Shown: positions 53,554-63,842, counted from the stretch's first letter. The stretch: 64,000 nucleotides of DNA from Homoserinimonas sedimenticola (GCF_026094475.1 NZ_JAPELL010000002.1:62001-126000); one strand, 5' to 3'. Translations and numbers: made by a program. Notes: generated by a model not told the origin, from the sequence alone.

Positions 53554-54309
53554 CTAGCCGACGGGCGGGTCGACAGCGACCAGCAGGATGCCCGTCCAGT
53601 GACACAGGAACGCCACGAGCGTGAGCGTGTGGAAGATCTCGTGAAATCCAAAGCTGCCCGGGAACGGGTTCGGGCGCTTGAGCCCGTAGACGACCGCTCC
53701 CACCGTGTAGCAGAGGCCGCCCACGATGATGAGGGTCATCATGGCGGCATTCGCCTGGAAGAAGTCGACCACGAACATGACGGCCGCCCAGCCCAGCAGT
53801 ACGTAGAGAGGCACGTAGAGCCAGCGGGGTGCGCCGATCCAGAAGATGCGGAAGCCGATGCCGAGCAGCGCGCCGCCCCACACGAGCGAGAGCAGCAGCC
53901 ACGCCTTGTCGTTGGGCAGCGACAGCACCGTGATGGGCGTATAGGAGCCGGCGATCAGCAGGAAGATGTTGGCGTGGTCGAGCCGCTTGAGCACGCGCTT
54001 GACTCTCGCGCTCCAGTCGATGCGGTGGTAGAGGGCAGAGATGCCGAAGAGCAGGAGCGACGACGCCATGAAGATGGCGGAGGTCACCTTCGCCGCGGTG
54101 CCGTCGGCCAGCACGATGAGGACCGTGCCGAGGACGATCGCGAGGGGGAAGGTGCCCGCGTGGATCCATCCGCGCCAGGTGGGCTTCTTCTCGATCTCCT
54201 GGCGGTGCTGCTCACGCTCATCGTCGAGGAGCGGGATGTTGGGAAGGTCGGCGCCTGGCTCGTCTCCCGCGCCGTTCCCACCTGCGGTTCGGGCCTCCGG
54301 GGTCGTCAT
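53554..54309 (-). CDS. trhA: hemolysin III / PAQR family membrane protein TrhA
   Basis: 251 residues with seven membrane segments after a 45-residue acidic cytoplasmic tail. PAQR metal-site motifs are visible: SALYHRIDWS (Ser and His), DHANIFLLIAGSYTP (Asp) and GFHEIFHTLTLVAFLCHW (His residues). The bacterial family is linked to membrane fluidity homeostasis. Reverse strand, between mca and uppS. Confidence 0.9.
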   Translation of the reverse strand: MTTPEARTAGGNGAGDEPGADLPNIPLLDDEREQHRQEIEKKPTWRGWIHAGTFPLAIVLGTVLIVLADGTAAKVTSAIFMASSLLLFGISALYHRIDWSARVKRVLKRLDHANIFLLIAGSYTPITVLSLPNDKAWLLLSLVWGGALLGIGFRIFWIGAPRWLYVPLYVLLGWAAVMFVVDFFQANAAMMTLIIVGGLCYTVGAVVYGLKRPNPFPGSFGFHEIFHTLTLVAFLCHWTGILLVAVDPPVG

Positions 54310-54391
54310 GACGGGATTCTATGCGGCGTGGTGGTAGATCAAGCTGTGAAGGAGCCCGCGCGGCGGCTCACAGGTGGACTAGCGTAGAGCC

Positions 54392-55177
54392 GTGCGAAAA
54401 CGGGAGGTCCCTCTGGGCCGCGGCATCCTCTATGAGCTGTACCAGAACCGCATCCGTCGATGGTTGGAGCACCAGGAGCTGCCCAAGCACGTCGCGATGA
54501 TTCTGGACGGCAATCGTCGCTGGGCGCGGCAGCGGTCCCTTGGCGCGGTGGCGCACGGGCATCGCGCCGGTGCGGCGAAGTTCCGCGAGTTCCTCGTCTG
54601 GTGCGACGATCTCGGCATCAAGCACGCAACCCTCTACCTGCTCTCGACCGACAACCTCGTCGGGCGCAAGGAGGAGGAACTGCACGGACTCTTCGAGATC
54701 ATCGCCGACCTCGCAGAAGACCTCTCCCACTACCGTGACTGGCGCGTGCAGCACGTCGGGTCGACGGAGGGCCTGCCGGAGCCTCTCGTCTCCGCCCTTC
54801 AGGCCGCGGAGGCGCGCACTCAGGGCAAGCCGGGGCTGCATGTCAACCTCGCCGTCGGTTACGGCGGACGTCGGGAGATCGCGGATGCCATGCGCAGCAT
54901 TGTGCGCGATCACGGCAGTAGGGGGGGAACCCTCGACGCACTCGCCGAGATCCTCACGCCGGAGCTCATCGGCGACCACCTCTACACGGGCGGACAACCC
55001 GACCCGGATCTCGTGATCCGCACCTCGGGCGAGCAGCGGCTCAGCGACTTCATGCTGTGGCAGAGCGCCCACAGCGAGTTCTACTTCATGGAGGCGCTCG
55101 GGCCGGACCTCCGCGAGGTCGACTTCCTCCGCGCCCTTCGCGACTACGCGACCCGCCACCGCCGCTTCGGCTCCTGA
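54392..55177 (+). CDS. uppS: cis-isoprenyl diphosphate synthase (UppS-like)
   Basis: 261 residues. Adds isopentenyl units in cis to make the lipid carrier for cell wall synthesis. Catalytic Asp in MILDGNRRWARQR; substrate-binding HGHRAGAAK, STDNLVGRKEEEL and RTSGEQRLSDFMLWQSAHSE (split here) are conserved. Actinobacteria often carry two homologues of different chain length, and this one's product length is not certain. TAGCGT (54380-54385) 6 nt before the GTG predicts a leaderless message. Confidence 0.92.
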   Translation: MRKREVPLGRGILYELYQNRIRRWLEHQELPKHVAMILDGNRRWARQRSLGAVAHGHRAGAAKFREFLVWCDDLGIKHATLYLLSTDNLVGRKEEELHGLFEIIADLAEDLSHYRDWRVQHVGSTEGLPEPLVSALQAAEARTQGKPGLHVNLAVGYGGRREIADAMRSIVRDHGSRGGTLDALAEILTPELIGDHLYTGGQPDPDLVIRTSGEQRLSDFMLWQSAHSEFYFMEALGPDLREVDFLRALRDYATRHRRFGS

Positions 55178-55258
55178 CGGCGATGAGCGGCCACGGGACG
55201 TTCACCCGTTCGTAACGCGCGCCCGCGTGTCGATCCCCCCGGGCGCCCACGGCAGACG

Positions 55259-55393
55259 TAGCGTCGAGTTCATCAGGTATGGCGCCTGATCGAGACGGCC
55301 ACGTAAGTTCGTTTCGAGTTTCGCCCGCGAGAGCGGGTCACGGCCGTTTCGCTGAGAATCCGAGCGCTGTGGCGCTCGGGAAATGGAGCGCAC
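55259..55393 (+). promoter_or_regulatory. structured leader of the PhoH-like gene
   Basis: TAGCGT (55259-55264) would start a transcript near 55272. The leader then holds hairpin A, ATCAGG/CCTGAT (55272-55290); a 10-bp stem B, CGAGACGGCC (55291-55300) with GGCCGTTTCG (55342-55351), enclosing the GNRA hairpin CCCGC-GAGA-GCGGG (55324-55337); and hairpin D, CCGAGCGC-TGTG-GCGCTCGG (55360-55379), just before the GGAG site at 55385-55388. A and B stack with no spacer. The shape is riboswitch-like; no known class recognised. Confidence 0.5.
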
Positions 55394-56767
55394 GTGGCCC
55401 AGCCGATGCAGTCCAAGACGACGCAGTCAATTCCGAAGCAGGCGCCGAATGTCTCGGCCCCTGTCTCAGCCCAGCAGGCAGAACGCACCTATGTGCTCGA
55501 CACCTCGGTGCTGTTGTCGGATCCTCGGGCGATCTTCCGCTTCGCGGAGCACGCCGTCGTCCTTCCCGTCGTCGTCATCTCGGAACTTGAGGCGAAGCGC
55601 CACGACCCGGAGATCGGCTATTTCGCCCGTCAGGCGCTGCGAAACCTTGACGAGCTGCGCATCAAGCACGAGCGCCTCGACTTCCCGATTTCCGTCGGCA
55701 ATGGGGGCTCGCTTCGCGTCGAACTGAACCACTCCAGCATGGATGCCCTCCCCTCGGGTCTGAAGCTCGGCGACAACGATTCCCGCATCCTCGCCGTCGC
55801 GATGAACCTCGCGGCCGAGGGGCTTGCCGTCACGGTGGTCTCGAAGGACCTGCCGTTGCGCGTGAAGGCCGCATCCGTGGGACTTGCGGCGGAGGAGTAT
55901 CGCGCCGAGATGGCCGTGGACTCGGGGTGGACGGGAACGGCCGAAATCGACCTGGGCTCCGAGCAGATGGCGAAGCTCTACGACGAGGAGCAGCTTGCGA
56001 CCCGCGCGGTTGGCGACCTCGCGATCAACACGGGGCTCGTCATCCACTCCGACCGCGGGTCGGCGCTCGGCCGGGTTACGGACCGGGGGCGCATCCGTCT
56101 CGTCCGGGGCGACCGCGACATCTTTGGTCTGCACGGCCGCTCGGCGGAGCAGCGCCTCGCGATCGACATGCTGCTCGACCCCGAGATCGGGATCGTCTCT
56201 CTGGGCGGCAGTGCGGGCACGGGCAAGTCCGCGTTGGCCCTCTGCGCAGGCCTTGAGGCGGTGCTCGAGAAGCAGCAGCACCGCAAGATCATGGTCTTCC
56301 GCCCGCTCTACGCGGTCGGCGGGCAGGAGCTCGGCTATCTGCCGGGCGATGCCGCCGAGAAGATGAACCCGTGGGCACAGGCGGTCTTCGACACTCTCGG
56401 CTCCGTCGTCTCCCAGAATGTGCTCGACGAGGTCATCGACCGCGGGCTGCTCGAAGTCCTGCCGCTGACGCACATCCGAGGGCGCTCCCTCCACGACGCC
56501 TTCGTGATCGTCGACGAGGCACAGTCGCTCGAGCGCAATGTGCTGCTCACGGTCCTCAGCCGCATCGGGCAGAACTCGCGAGTCGTACTGACGCACGACG
56601 TGGCGCAGCGCGACAACCTCCGCGTCGGGCGGCACGACGGCGTGGCATCCGTCATCGAGGCCCTCAAGGGGCACGCGCTGTTCGGGCACATCACCCTCAC
56701 CCGGTCGGAGCGCAGCGCGATCGCGGCTCTCGTCACCGACATGTTGGAGTCGACCGACCTGGCGTGA
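55394..56767 (+). CDS. PIN-PhoH fusion protein (PhoH2-type RNA helicase/RNase)
   Basis: 457 residues. N-terminal PIN ribonuclease domain (about 30-165; Asp36 in YVLDTSVLL, later acidic residues in GDNDSRIL and VVSKD) joined to a PhoH P-loop ATPase (Walker [10 protein letters not shown] at 271-279; Walker B DEAQ at 374-377). In mycobacteria such fusions unwind and cut RNA, often paired with an antitoxin-like PhoAT; no such partner is seen here. GTG 55394 has GGAG 6 nt upstream. Preceded by a structured leader and followed by a 12-bp terminator. Confidence 0.92.
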   Translation: MAQPMQSKTTQSIPKQAPNVSAPVSAQQAERTYVLDTSVLLSDPRAIFRFAEHAVVLPVVVISELEAKRHDPEIGYFARQALRNLDELRIKHERLDFPISVGNGGSLRVELNHSSMDALPSGLKLGDNDSRILAVAMNLAAEGLAVTVVSKDLPLRVKAASVGLAAEEYRAEMAVDSGWTGTAEIDLGSEQMAKLYDEEQLATRAVGDLAINTGLVIHSDRGSALGRVTDRGRIRLVRGDRDIFGLHGRSAEQRLAIDMLLDPEIGIVSLGGSAGTGKSALALCAGLEAVLEKQQHRKIMVFRPLYAVGGQELGYLPGDAAEKMNPWAQAVFDTLGSVVSQNVLDEVIDRGLLEVLPLTHIRGRSLHDAFVIVDEAQSLERNVLLTVLSRIGQNSRVVLTHDVAQRDNLRVGRHDGVASVIEALKGHALFGHITLTRSERSAIAALVTDMLESTDLA

Positions 56768-56789
56768 TGGGCACGAGACTCGGCGGATG

Positions 56790-56820
56790 ACCGGGGTGGC
56801 CGCTCTCGGGCCACCCCGGT
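56790..56820 (+). terminator. terminator after the PhoH-like gene
   Basis: Perfect 12-bp stem (56790-56801 with 56809-56820), 7-nt loop, no U-tract, ending 7 nt before the next gene's -10 element. Confidence 0.7.
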
Positions 56821-56838
56821 TCGCCGTAGAGTCGTCTT

Positions 56839-57606
56839 GTGAGTTTTGTGGTCTTCGCGGTGGCGCTGCTCGCGGTCGTCTTCGTCTGGGGACTCTTCTG
56901 GCCGCGCTCTCAGTGGCAGGTACTCGCGGCGTGGCTGCGGCGGAACCCGGATGCGAGCGAACCGAGCGCGACCGCATACGCGTTCCACCGCATCCTCTCC
57001 GGTCTCGGGGTCGCCACCTTCCTCACGGTCGGGGTCGCGCTCGCGATCACCTACATCAACTCGCTTCCCGCCCCCGAGCCGCCCAAGACCGCGCTCCAGC
57101 AGATGTGGGGCGCCGCGCCGCGCCCGGTCGTTGTGGATCGGGTCGTGCGGTCCGTGGGGGAGGCGGATCCGTCGTTTGCGGAGCAGGCAATCCTCGGCTA
57201 CCAGCTCGTCGACAACGTGGCGCATACCCCGCGCTATCTCGTCTACCTCGACAACTACAACCCGCCCGGCTCGGATAGCCCCCTCATCGGGGCTCCGCCG
57301 AGCGAGGGTTTCGCGGCACTCGACAGTGCAGAGCTCGTCGTCAACGTGCGGGTCAAGGCGCAGTGCACGCCTCTGCAGGCGGTTGTCGTGGAAAGCGAAG
57401 AGGCGGTCCAGGTGGCCATCTACTCGGCGATCTCCTCACCGGTCGGCGCTCCCGCCGTCGCAAACCATGAGTTCTGCGAGGGCGGTTCAACCGTGGGCCC
57501 GTCTTTGCTCATTCCGCTTGACCTGGCGCAGCCGGTCGGGGAACGCGAGGTCCAACTGCTCGACGGCACGGCCGTGCGCGAGGTCGAGGTGATCGAGCCG
57601 AGCTGA
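56839..57606 (+). CDS. membrane protein of unknown function
   Basis: 255 residues with two membrane segments (about 2-20 and 52-72) and an extracytoplasmic C-terminal domain (about 75-255) with two cysteines (QCTPLQAV, HEFCEGG) likely to form a disulfide. I do not recognise the family. TAGAGT (56827-56832) lies 6 nt before the GTG, supporting this start. Convergent with fumC. Confidence 0.8.
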   Translation: MSFVVFAVALLAVVFVWGLFWPRSQWQVLAAWLRRNPDASEPSATAYAFHRILSGLGVATFLTVGVALAITYINSLPAPEPPKTALQQMWGAAPRPVVVDRVVRSVGEADPSFAEQAILGYQLVDNVAHTPRYLVYLDNYNPPGSDSPLIGAPPSEGFAALDSAELVVNVRVKAQCTPLQAVVVESEEAVQVAIYSAISSPVGAPAVANHEFCEGGSTVGPSLLIPLDLAQPVGEREVQLLDGTAVREVEVIEPS

Positions 57607-57660
57607 CCGCTGGCTCCGCTTCGATCGGCCCCACCACAGAGCACGCGACACAAAGCACAA

Positions 57661-57686
57661 CGCGGGCCGGCGTGAGCCGACCCGCG
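57661..57686. terminator. hairpin between convergent genes (fumC side)
   Basis: CGCGGG/CCCGCG and CGGC/GCCG stem with one C-A mismatch and a GTGA loop, 20 nt after the fumC stop. Confidence 0.65.
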
Positions 57687-57705
57687 TCGCGGTGAAACCT
57701 GCTGC

Positions 57706-59127
57706 TCAGGCGGTGGGCGGCACCGTCATCGCGAGCACGTCGAGGGCCTTGTCGAGCTGCGCCTCGGTGAGCTCGCCACGCTCGAGGTAGCCGAGCTCGA
57801 TGACCGCTTCGCGCACCGTGATGCCCTTGGCGACGGAGTGCTTGGCGATCTTCGCCGCGTTCTCGTATCCGATGAACTTGTTGAGCGGTGTCACGATCGA
57901 CGGCGACATGCCGGCGAGGGCGGAGGTGCGTTCGAGGTTGGCCTCGAGTCCGCGGATCGTCTTGTCGGCGAGCACGCGCGAGGCGTTGCTGAGAAGGCGG
58001 ATCGACTCGAGTAGCGCCGTTCCCATGACGGGGATCGCGACGTTGAGTTCGAAGGATCCGGATGCTCCGGCCCAAGCGACGGTCGCATCGTTGCCGATGA
58101 CCCGGCCCGCGACCATGAGCACGGCCTCGGGCACAACCGGGTTCACCTTGCCAGGCATGATCGAGGAGCCGGGCTGCAGGTCGGGGATGTGAAGCTCGCC
58201 GAGACCCGTGTTTGGGCCGGATCCCATCCAGCGGAGGTCATTGTTGATCTTCGTGAGTGAAACCGCGATGGTGCGAAGGGCTCCGGATGCCTCGACGAGG
58301 CCATCGCGGTTGGCCTGCGCCTCGAAGTGGTCCTCGGCCTCAACGATCGGGAGCCCCGTCTCCTCCGCGAGGAGGGCGATGACTTTCTGGGGGAAGCCGG
58401 CGGGCGTATTGATGCCCGTGCCGACCGCCGTTCCGCCGAGGGGCACCTCTGCCACGCGCGGGAGGGCGGCCTGGACGCGCTCGATGCCGAGCCGCATCTG
58501 GCGCGCGTATCCGCCGAACTCCTGGCCGAGCGTGACGGGCGTCGCATCCATGAGGTGCGTGCGACCGGCCTTGACCGCGGTCTTCCACAGCTCGGCCTTC
58601 TCCTCGAAAGCGGTCGCCAGGTAGTCGAGGGCGGGCACAAGGTCCTCGATGAGCGCCTGCGTGACGGCCACGTGCACCGAGGTGGGGAAGACATCGTTGG
58701 ACGATTGCGAGGCGTTGACGTGGTCGTTGGGGTGCACATCCGAGCCGAGGTGGCGGGTAGCGAGAGTCGCGAGCACCTCGTTCATGTTCATGTTCGACGA
58801 CGTGCCGGAGCCGGTCTGGTAGGTGTCGACGGGAAAGTGCGAGTCGTGCCGACCCGTGATGACCTCGTCAGCGGCGGCCACGATCGCGTCGGCGATGCCG
58901 GCGTCGAGCACGCCGAGTTCCTTGTTGGCGATCGCTGCAGACTTCTTGATGCGCGCGAGGGCGGCGATCTGCGCCGACTCAAGACCCTTGCCCGAGATCG
59001 GGAAGTTCTCGACGGCGCGCTGGGTCTGCGCGCGGTACAGAGCGTCGACGGGCACGCGGACCTCGCCCATCGTGTCGTGCTCGATGCGGTACTGCGACTC
59101 GCTGCTGTCCTGGTGCTGTGACGTCAC
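57706..59127 (-). CDS. fumC: class II fumarate hydratase
   Basis: 473 residues. Interconverts fumarate and malate in the TCA cycle without an iron-sulfur cluster. Signatures: [32 protein letters not shown] (split here), [11 protein letters not shown] and the superfamily motif [14 protein letters not shown] start at 59127 with only a weak purine stretch upstream. Likely starts or ends a unit with the carbonic anhydrase gene 66 nt away on the same strand. Confidence 0.96.
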   Translation of the reverse strand: MTSQHQDSSESQYRIEHDTMGEVRVPVDALYRAQTQRAVENFPISGKGLESAQIAALARIKKSAAIANKELGVLDAGIADAIVAAADEVITGRHDSHFPVDTYQTGSGTSSNMNMNEVLATLATRHLGSDVHPNDHVNASQSSNDVFPTSVHVAVTQALIEDLVPALDYLATAFEEKAELWKTAVKAGRTHLMDATPVTLGQEFGGYARQMRLGIERVQAALPRVAEVPLGGTAVGTGINTPAGFPQKVIALLAEETGLPIVEAEDHFEAQANRDGLVEASGALRTIAVSLTKINNDLRWMGSGPNTGLGELHIPDLQPGSSIMPGKVNPVVPEAVLMVAGRVIGNDATVAWAGASGSFELNVAIPVMGTALLESIRLLSNASRVLADKTIRGLEANLERTSALAGMSPSIVTPLNKFIGYENAAKIAKHSVAKGITVREAVIELGYLERGELTEAQLDKALDVLAMTVPPTA

Positions 59128-59193
59128 GGCGCTGTCATCTCTTTCTGATCGGTGTGTGAGGTGGTGTCGGTCAGTCGAAAAATGCTGCCGAGA

Positions 59194-59835
59194 TCAGACG
59201 TCGCCGACGATGACGTCGGTCACGGCGGTTCCCTCGCGCAGGCGGTAATTGGCACCGACGATAGCCAGCGTACCGGCGGCGACCGCGTCGCTGATCAGCT
59301 CGGATGCTTCGAGCAGCTGCCGCACGGTGTCACGGAGGTGTTCGCGGCCCACCTCGGTCGCGTCGGGCCGCTCGCCCTGCTCCAGGCTGCGGCGCACGCG
59401 GAGCACGGCCGGCGTGATGTGCTGCACGAGGGAGTGGATGTGGGGCGGCAGCACGGGGGCGTGCGTCTCCTGCGAGTCGATCGCGGCGCGCACGGCCCCG
59501 CACTCGTCGTGGCCGAGCACGACGATGAGGGGAACCCCGAGCACCGCGACGGCATACTCGAGGGAGCCGACGATCGTGTCGGCGACCACCTGCCCCGCAT
59601 TCCGGACGACGAAGAGGTCACCGAGTCCCTTGTCGAAGATGATCTCGGCGGCGAGGCGTGAGTCGCTGCATCCGAAGAGCGCCACACTGGGCTTTTGTGC
59701 CTCCGCGAGCTCGGTGCGCCGCTCGACGTCCTGTCGCGGATGCCGCGGCTCGCCCGCCACGAAGCGCTCGTTTCCACGGACCATCTCCCGCCACGCGTCA
59801 GAGGGAGTCTTGCGGGGTTGCTCGATTGTCGTCAC
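59194..59835 (-). CDS. beta-class carbonic anhydrase
   Basis: 213 residues. Interconverts CO2 and bicarbonate in the cytoplasm. Zinc ligands Cys56, His109 and Cys112 with the Asp58-Arg60 dyad (FGCSDSR, GHDECGA) are all present. Its ATG overlaps the stop of the DUF4245 gene (ATGA). Confidence 0.94.
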   Translation of the reverse strand: MTTIEQPRKTPSDAWREMVRGNERFVAGEPRHPRQDVERRTELAEAQKPSVALFGCSDSRLAAEIIFDKGLGDLFVVRNAGQVVADTIVGSLEYAVAVLGVPLIVVLGHDECGAVRAAIDSQETHAPVLPPHIHSLVQHITPAVLRVRRSLEQGERPDATEVGREHLRDTVRQLLEASELISDAVAAGTLAIVGANYRLREGTAVTDVIVGDV

Positions 59836-60497
59836 GGGCTCTCCTCGGTTGCTGTCTCTTGTACCGCTGCGATTGTGGCGCGGGCGAGCGTCTCGAACTC
59901 GTCCTCGGTCGCCGTGCCGTGGATGACGACCGTGCTCGCCCCGACCACAGTGGTCATCGCGAAGGCGAAGTTGCCGGCGTCCTCGTCATTCCGGTGGTCG
60001 TAGATATCCCAGGTGTGCCCTGCGAGGGAGGTCGTGCCGGTCGCGAGCGCGCCCTCGAGGGTCGCCTGGAGCCAGGTGGGGTTGGCGTCGATGCCCTGGG
60101 TGACGGCCGCGAAATTCTGCGTCGGGGTCACGAACCCGATGTACCACTCCGAGACGCCGTCGCCGCCGCGGCTGATTCGTGCCGCATTGGCCCACCAGCC
60201 CTCGGGCAGTACCGGCGCGGCGAGTGTCTCCTCGAAGTCGGGCTGGACCTGCGCCGCAACGGCCTGGTAGTCCGTCGGTTCGACGGCGGGAGCATCCGGG
60301 CGTACGACGATCATGACCGTCACAAGAACGATCGCGAGGGAGGCGACAAGGGCGACGACGAGGTTGATGGGCGTCTTGCTGTCGCGGTATCGCTGCGACG
60401 ACGCGGCCTTGCGGGCCGCCGTCTCCTCGGGGGTCTCGGGGCGGCCCAGCTCCGCGACGATGGGGGCCTGGCGGTTCGAACCCTCGCTCCGCGACAT
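59832..60497 (-). CDS. DUF4245 membrane-anchored protein
   Basis: 221 residues: a basic cytoplasmic N-terminus with RYRDSKTPINLVVAL leading into one membrane segment (about 45-65) and an extracytoplasmic domain (PTDYQAVAAQVQ, WYIGFVTPTQNFAAVTQ). DUF4245 regularly sits between xseB and the carbonic anhydrase or fumarase gene in actinobacteria; function unknown. It starts 3 nt after the xseB stop. Confidence 0.88.
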   Translation of the reverse strand: MSRSEGSNRQAPIVAELGRPETPEETAARKAASSQRYRDSKTPINLVVALVASLAIVLVTVMIVVRPDAPAVEPTDYQAVAAQVQPDFEETLAAPVLPEGWWANAARISRGGDGVSEWYIGFVTPTQNFAAVTQGIDANPTWLQATLEGALATGTTSLAGHTWDIYDHRNDEDAGNFAFAMTTVVGASTVVIHGTATEDEFETLARATIAAVQETATEESP

Positions 60498-60500
60498 CCG

Positions 60501-60716
60501 CTACTCCGCCGCCGCGCGCGCAGCGTCGAGGCGAGCCTTCGCGCCGATGAGCCACTCCTCACAGCGGCCCGCGAGCGCCTCGCCGCGTTCCCACAGGGCG
60601 AGCGACTGCTCGAGGGTCGACGACCCCTGCTCGAGCTCCGCGACGACACGCAGGAGCTCGTCGCGGGCCTCTTCGTAGCTGAGCGCGGCGACGTCGGGCT
60701 TGTCGTTCTCGGTCAC
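60501..60716 (-). CDS. xseB: exodeoxyribonuclease VII small subunit
   Basis: 71 residues, the usual size. The family pattern [34 protein letters not shown], read here in outline, is a two-helix hairpin that binds XseA. GTG start at 60716, 9 nt after the xseA stop, so subunits come from one message. Confidence 0.94.
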   Translation of the reverse strand: MTENDKPDVAALSYEEARDELLRVVAELEQGSSTLEQSLALWERGEALAGRCEEWLIGAKARLDAARAAAE

Positions 60717-60725
60717 GTGAAAATC

Positions 60726-61961
60726 CTACCGTTCGGTCGCGTCGGGCCCGGCGGCGGTCGTCATCGCTGTGAGCGATCCCGCTGCGAGTGTGAGGAGGAG
60801 GGGCGTTCCCTCAGGGGCGTCAGCAGCGTCGCGCAGGACGGCACCGTCGGGCAGCTGTGCGATGCCGTAGCCGCGCTCCAGGGTCGCCTGGGGGGAGAGC
60901 GCCCGCAGTTGTGAACGCAACTCCCCAACGCTCGCGCGGGAGCGCTCGATGCGCAGCTCGAGAAGCTCATGCGCACGGCCCGTCCAGCGGGAGAGCTCGT
61001 CCGCGCGGGTGTCGACGATCCAGTCGGGGGAGGCGAGAACGGGGCGGGAACGGAACTGGCCCAGCCGGTCGGCCTCGGTTGCGATGAGGGAGGTGAGCCG
61101 CATGCCGAGGCGCGCACGGGCCTGCTGTACGCGGGCGAGTTCCTCCGCGACGTCCGGCACCACCCGCTTCGCGGCATCCGTCGGCGTCGACGCGCGCAGG
61201 TCGGCGACCTCGTCGAGTAACGGGCGGTCGTTCTCGTGACCAATCGCACTCACCAGAGGCGTTGTCGCCGCCGCCGCGGTGCGCACCAGCTGTTCGTCGC
61301 TGAAGACGAGCAGGTTCTGGAAGTCGCCGCCGCCACGCGCCACGATGATGACCTCGACCTCGGGGTCGGCGTCGAGGCGACGGATGGCCGCGACGACCTC
61401 CGAGACGGCGCGATCGCCCTGCACGGCGGCGTGGGCGATGCGGAACTCGACGGCCGGCCAGCGCAACTGCGCGTTCCGCAGCACATCCTTCTCGGCATCC
61501 GAGTCCTTGCCCGTTATGAGCCCGACCGTGCCAGGCAGGAAGGGGAGGGGTTTCTTGCGGGCCGCGTCAAAGAGCCCCTCGGCACGCAGTGACTGCCGCA
61601 GGCGCTCGAGGCGCTCAAGCAGGTCTCCCAGGCCCACGTGGCGCATGTCGAGCACCTGCATCGTGAGCGTGCCGCCCTTGACCCAGTAGTTGGGTTTGAC
61701 GAGCGCGACCACCCGGGCCCCCTGGCCGAGGTCCTGCGGGATCTTCGCCCGCACGGAAGACCAGACCGCGAAGCTCACCGTCGCGTCGGCCTCGAGATCC
61801 TTCAGCTTGCCGTACACATTGCCGCCGGAGACGCCCCACTGCGTGATCTCGCCCTCGACCCAGACGGCGCCGAGACGCTCGATCCACCCTCGGATCTTGC
61901 TCGAGAGCACGCTGACGGGCCACGGGGTGTCGACGGTGGGAAGGGCATCCGCGGTCGTCAT
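60726..61961 (-). CDS. xseA: exodeoxyribonuclease VII large subunit
   Basis: 411 residues. Catalytic subunit of ExoVII, which degrades single-stranded DNA from both ends. N-terminal OB-fold (about 15-115, VWVEGEITQW), catalytic core with TGKDSDAEKDV, VARGGGDFQNLLVFSDE and SAIGHENDRPLLD, then a long coiled coil (about 285-370). Divergent from ispH. Confidence 0.95.
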   Translation of the reverse strand: MTTADALPTVDTPWPVSVLSSKIRGWIERLGAVWVEGEITQWGVSGGNVYGKLKDLEADATVSFAVWSSVRAKIPQDLGQGARVVALVKPNYWVKGGTLTMQVLDMRHVGLGDLLERLERLRQSLRAEGLFDAARKKPLPFLPGTVGLITGKDSDAEKDVLRNAQLRWPAVEFRIAHAAVQGDRAVSEVVAAIRRLDADPEVEVIIVARGGGDFQNLLVFSDEQLVRTAAAATTPLVSAIGHENDRPLLDEVADLRASTPTDAAKRVVPDVAEELARVQQARARLGMRLTSLIATEADRLGQFRSRPVLASPDWIVDTRADELSRWTGRAHELLELRIERSRASVGELRSQLRALSPQATLERGYGIAQLPDGAVLRDAADAPEGTPLLLTLAAGSLTAMTTAAGPDATER

Positions 61962-62040
61962 GCTCTCAGGCTACGGGACGCGACTGACGTCGGAGCCCTC
62001 TGCCCCCAGCCTTCGGGCAGGCAGCCCGCCGTAGACTGGC

Positions 62041-63132
62041 ATGGTGAGCACGATCAGCAATGGAAGCCTGGCGAGTCTCGCGACCCCCGTCGTGCCCGAG
62101 CGTCGGGAGCGGCTTCGCGACGAACCCGTGGCGGGGGAGAAGCGCGTCGTCCTCGCCGCGCCCCGGGGATACTGCGCGGGTGTCGACCGTGCCGTCGTCG
62201 CGGTCGAGAAGGCACTCGAGCACTACGGCGAGCCCGTGTATGTGCGCAAGCAGATCGTCCACAACATCCACGTCGTCTCGACCCTTGAGAAGAAGGGCGC
62301 GATCTTCGTCGACGAGGTCGACCAGGTGCCCGAGGGTTCGCACCTTGTGTTCAGCGCTCATGGCGTCTCGCCCGCCGTCGTCAAGGGTGCCGCCGACAGG
62401 GCACTCCACTCGATCGACGCGACCTGCCCCCTCGTGACAAAGGTGCACCGCGAGGCAACGCGCTTCTCGCGCGATGACTTCCACATCCTTCTGATCGGTC
62501 ACGCGGGCCACGAGGAGGTCGAGGGCACCATGGGGCACGCTCCTGAGCGCACGACCCTTGTCAACAGCCCCGACGAGGCCGCAACGGTCGAGGTGCCCGA
62601 TACCGACAAGCTGGTCTGGCTCTCGCAGACCACCCTGAGCGTCGACGAGACGATGGAGACGGTGCGCCGTCTCCGCGAGCGCTTTCCCCACCTGCAAGAT
62701 CCACCGAGCGATGACATCTGCTACGCGACGCAGAACCGCCAGGTCGCCGTACGCAAGGTCGCGGAGGACGCCGAGCTCGTCATCGTTGTCGGCTCTGCCA
62801 ACAGCTCCAACAGCGTGCGCCTCGTCGAGGTCGCGCTCGAGTACGGCGCCAAAGCCGCCTACCGGGTCGACTACGCAAGCGAGATCAAGCAGGAGTGGCT
62901 CGACGGTGTCGCGACGGTCGGCGTGACCTCCGGAGCATCCGTGCCGGAGGTGCTCGTGCAGCAGGTGCTCGACGACCTCGCCGACGCGGGCTACCGCGAT
63001 GTGCAGCAGGTTGTCACGGCCGAGGAGGACCTCATGTTCTCGCTGCCCAAGGAGCTTCGCCGCGACGCCACAGGTCAGCAGGATGCGCGTGCTCTCGGTG
63101 GCCGTCGGAAGCTGGACTGGCAGCTTCAGTGA
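62041..63132 (+). CDS. ispH: 4-hydroxy-3-methylbut-2-enyl diphosphate reductase
   Basis: 363 residues. Last step of the non-mevalonate isoprenoid pathway; [4Fe-4S] enzyme. The three cluster cysteines are Cys45 (PRGYCAGV), Cys129 (ATCPLV) and Cys227 (ICYATQ); [22 protein letters not shown] and GSANSSNS are also conserved. TAGACT (62032-62037) is only 3 nt before ATG 62041 but 6 nt before the in-frame GTG 62044, so by the spacing seen elsewhere GTG 62044 may be the real start. Confidence 0.95.
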   Translation: MVSTISNGSLASLATPVVPERRERLRDEPVAGEKRVVLAAPRGYCAGVDRAVVAVEKALEHYGEPVYVRKQIVHNIHVVSTLEKKGAIFVDEVDQVPEGSHLVFSAHGVSPAVVKGAADRALHSIDATCPLVTKVHREATRFSRDDFHILLIGHAGHEEVEGTMGHAPERTTLVNSPDEAATVEVPDTDKLVWLSQTTLSVDETMETVRRLRERFPHLQDPPSDDICYATQNRQVAVRKVAEDAELVIVVGSANSSNSVRLVEVALEYGAKAAYRVDYASEIKQEWLDGVATVGVTSGASVPEVLVQQVLDDLADAGYRDVQQVVTAEEDLMFSLPKELRRDATGQQDARALGGRRKLDWQLQ

Positions 63133-63734
63133 GCGACGAGCGGGGGCGGCCCCGACCTGCCTACGGGGAGTATGCGACCCCGGAGGAGGTCGCACGGGCG
63201 CGCGGCATGACCCTCGACGAGTATGAGCGCCACCTCGCATCGATCGCCCCGACCCGCGACGAGGAAGCGACGCCGGATGCTGCATCCGCTCGCCCTTCAG
63301 AGCCCTCACGCTCCTCGGCCCCCGTCGCCCCGCCCCGCTCCGCGCTCGCGAACTCGAACGCGCGGATCGGCGACTGCATTGTCACGATCGCGCTGCTCGC
63401 CTTCGGGCTCCTCAGCGTGGTCACCACCATCCCGGCGCTGCTCGACCTTGGGGAGGGGTTGTCTGCGGCCTTCGCGGCGCAGGGCCTGGGGGCGTACACG
63501 TCGTTCGAGGCTGCGCGCGCGATGGGGGTTGTCGCCATCGTCGTGCAGCTGCTGCTCTGGCTATTGACGCTGGCTCTCTCGATCGGAGCCGTGCGGCGGG
63601 GCCGGTTGTCGTGGTGGATTCCGCTCCTCGGGGGCGTGCTGGCCGTGCTGATCGTGAGCGCACTGGGCCTTGCGGCAATCTTCATCGATCCCGCGTTCAT
63701 GCGGTATGTCGATGAGGTCGCCGTCACCGTCTGA
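63129..63734 (+). CDS. multi-pass membrane protein, probably DUF6264
   Basis: 201 residues. A hydrophilic N-terminal part ([20 protein letters not shown]) with a Pro/Ser-rich linker, then four membrane segments (about 82-102, 115-140, 143-160, 168-190). The YGEYATPEE motif and layout suggest DUF6264, a family of unknown function; this is from memory and not certain. GTG overlaps the ispH stop. Confidence 0.75.
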   Translation: MSDERGRPRPAYGEYATPEEVARARGMTLDEYERHLASIAPTRDEEATPDAASARPSEPSRSSAPVAPPRSALANSNARIGDCIVTIALLAFGLLSVVTTIPALLDLGEGLSAAFAAQGLGAYTSFEAARAMGVVAIVVQLLLWLLTLALSIGAVRRGRLSWWIPLLGGVLAVLIVSALGLAAIFIDPAFMRYVDEVAVTV

Positions 63735-63807
63735 TCCTCGGCGATTCTGTGCTCTCTTCCGCGTTGCCCCGAAGTGCACAGACCGTTCCGCCCCGCGTTT
63801 AGGGACA

Positions 63808-63836
63808 TTGTTTCCGCCGATATACCCGCTTAGCCT
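63808..63836 (+). promoter_or_regulatory. promoter TTGTTT-17-TAGCCT
   Basis: TTGTTT (63808-63813), a 17-nt spacer, then TAGCCT (63831-63836), ending 6 nt before ATG 63843. The best two-box promoter seen in the window. Confidence 0.6.
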
Positions 63837-63842
63837 CGCAAT

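Noticed and set aside
55259-55393. Known c-di-AMP (ydaO) riboswitch before the PhoH-like gene
   Set aside because: Stems are present but the conserved ydaO internal sequences are not.
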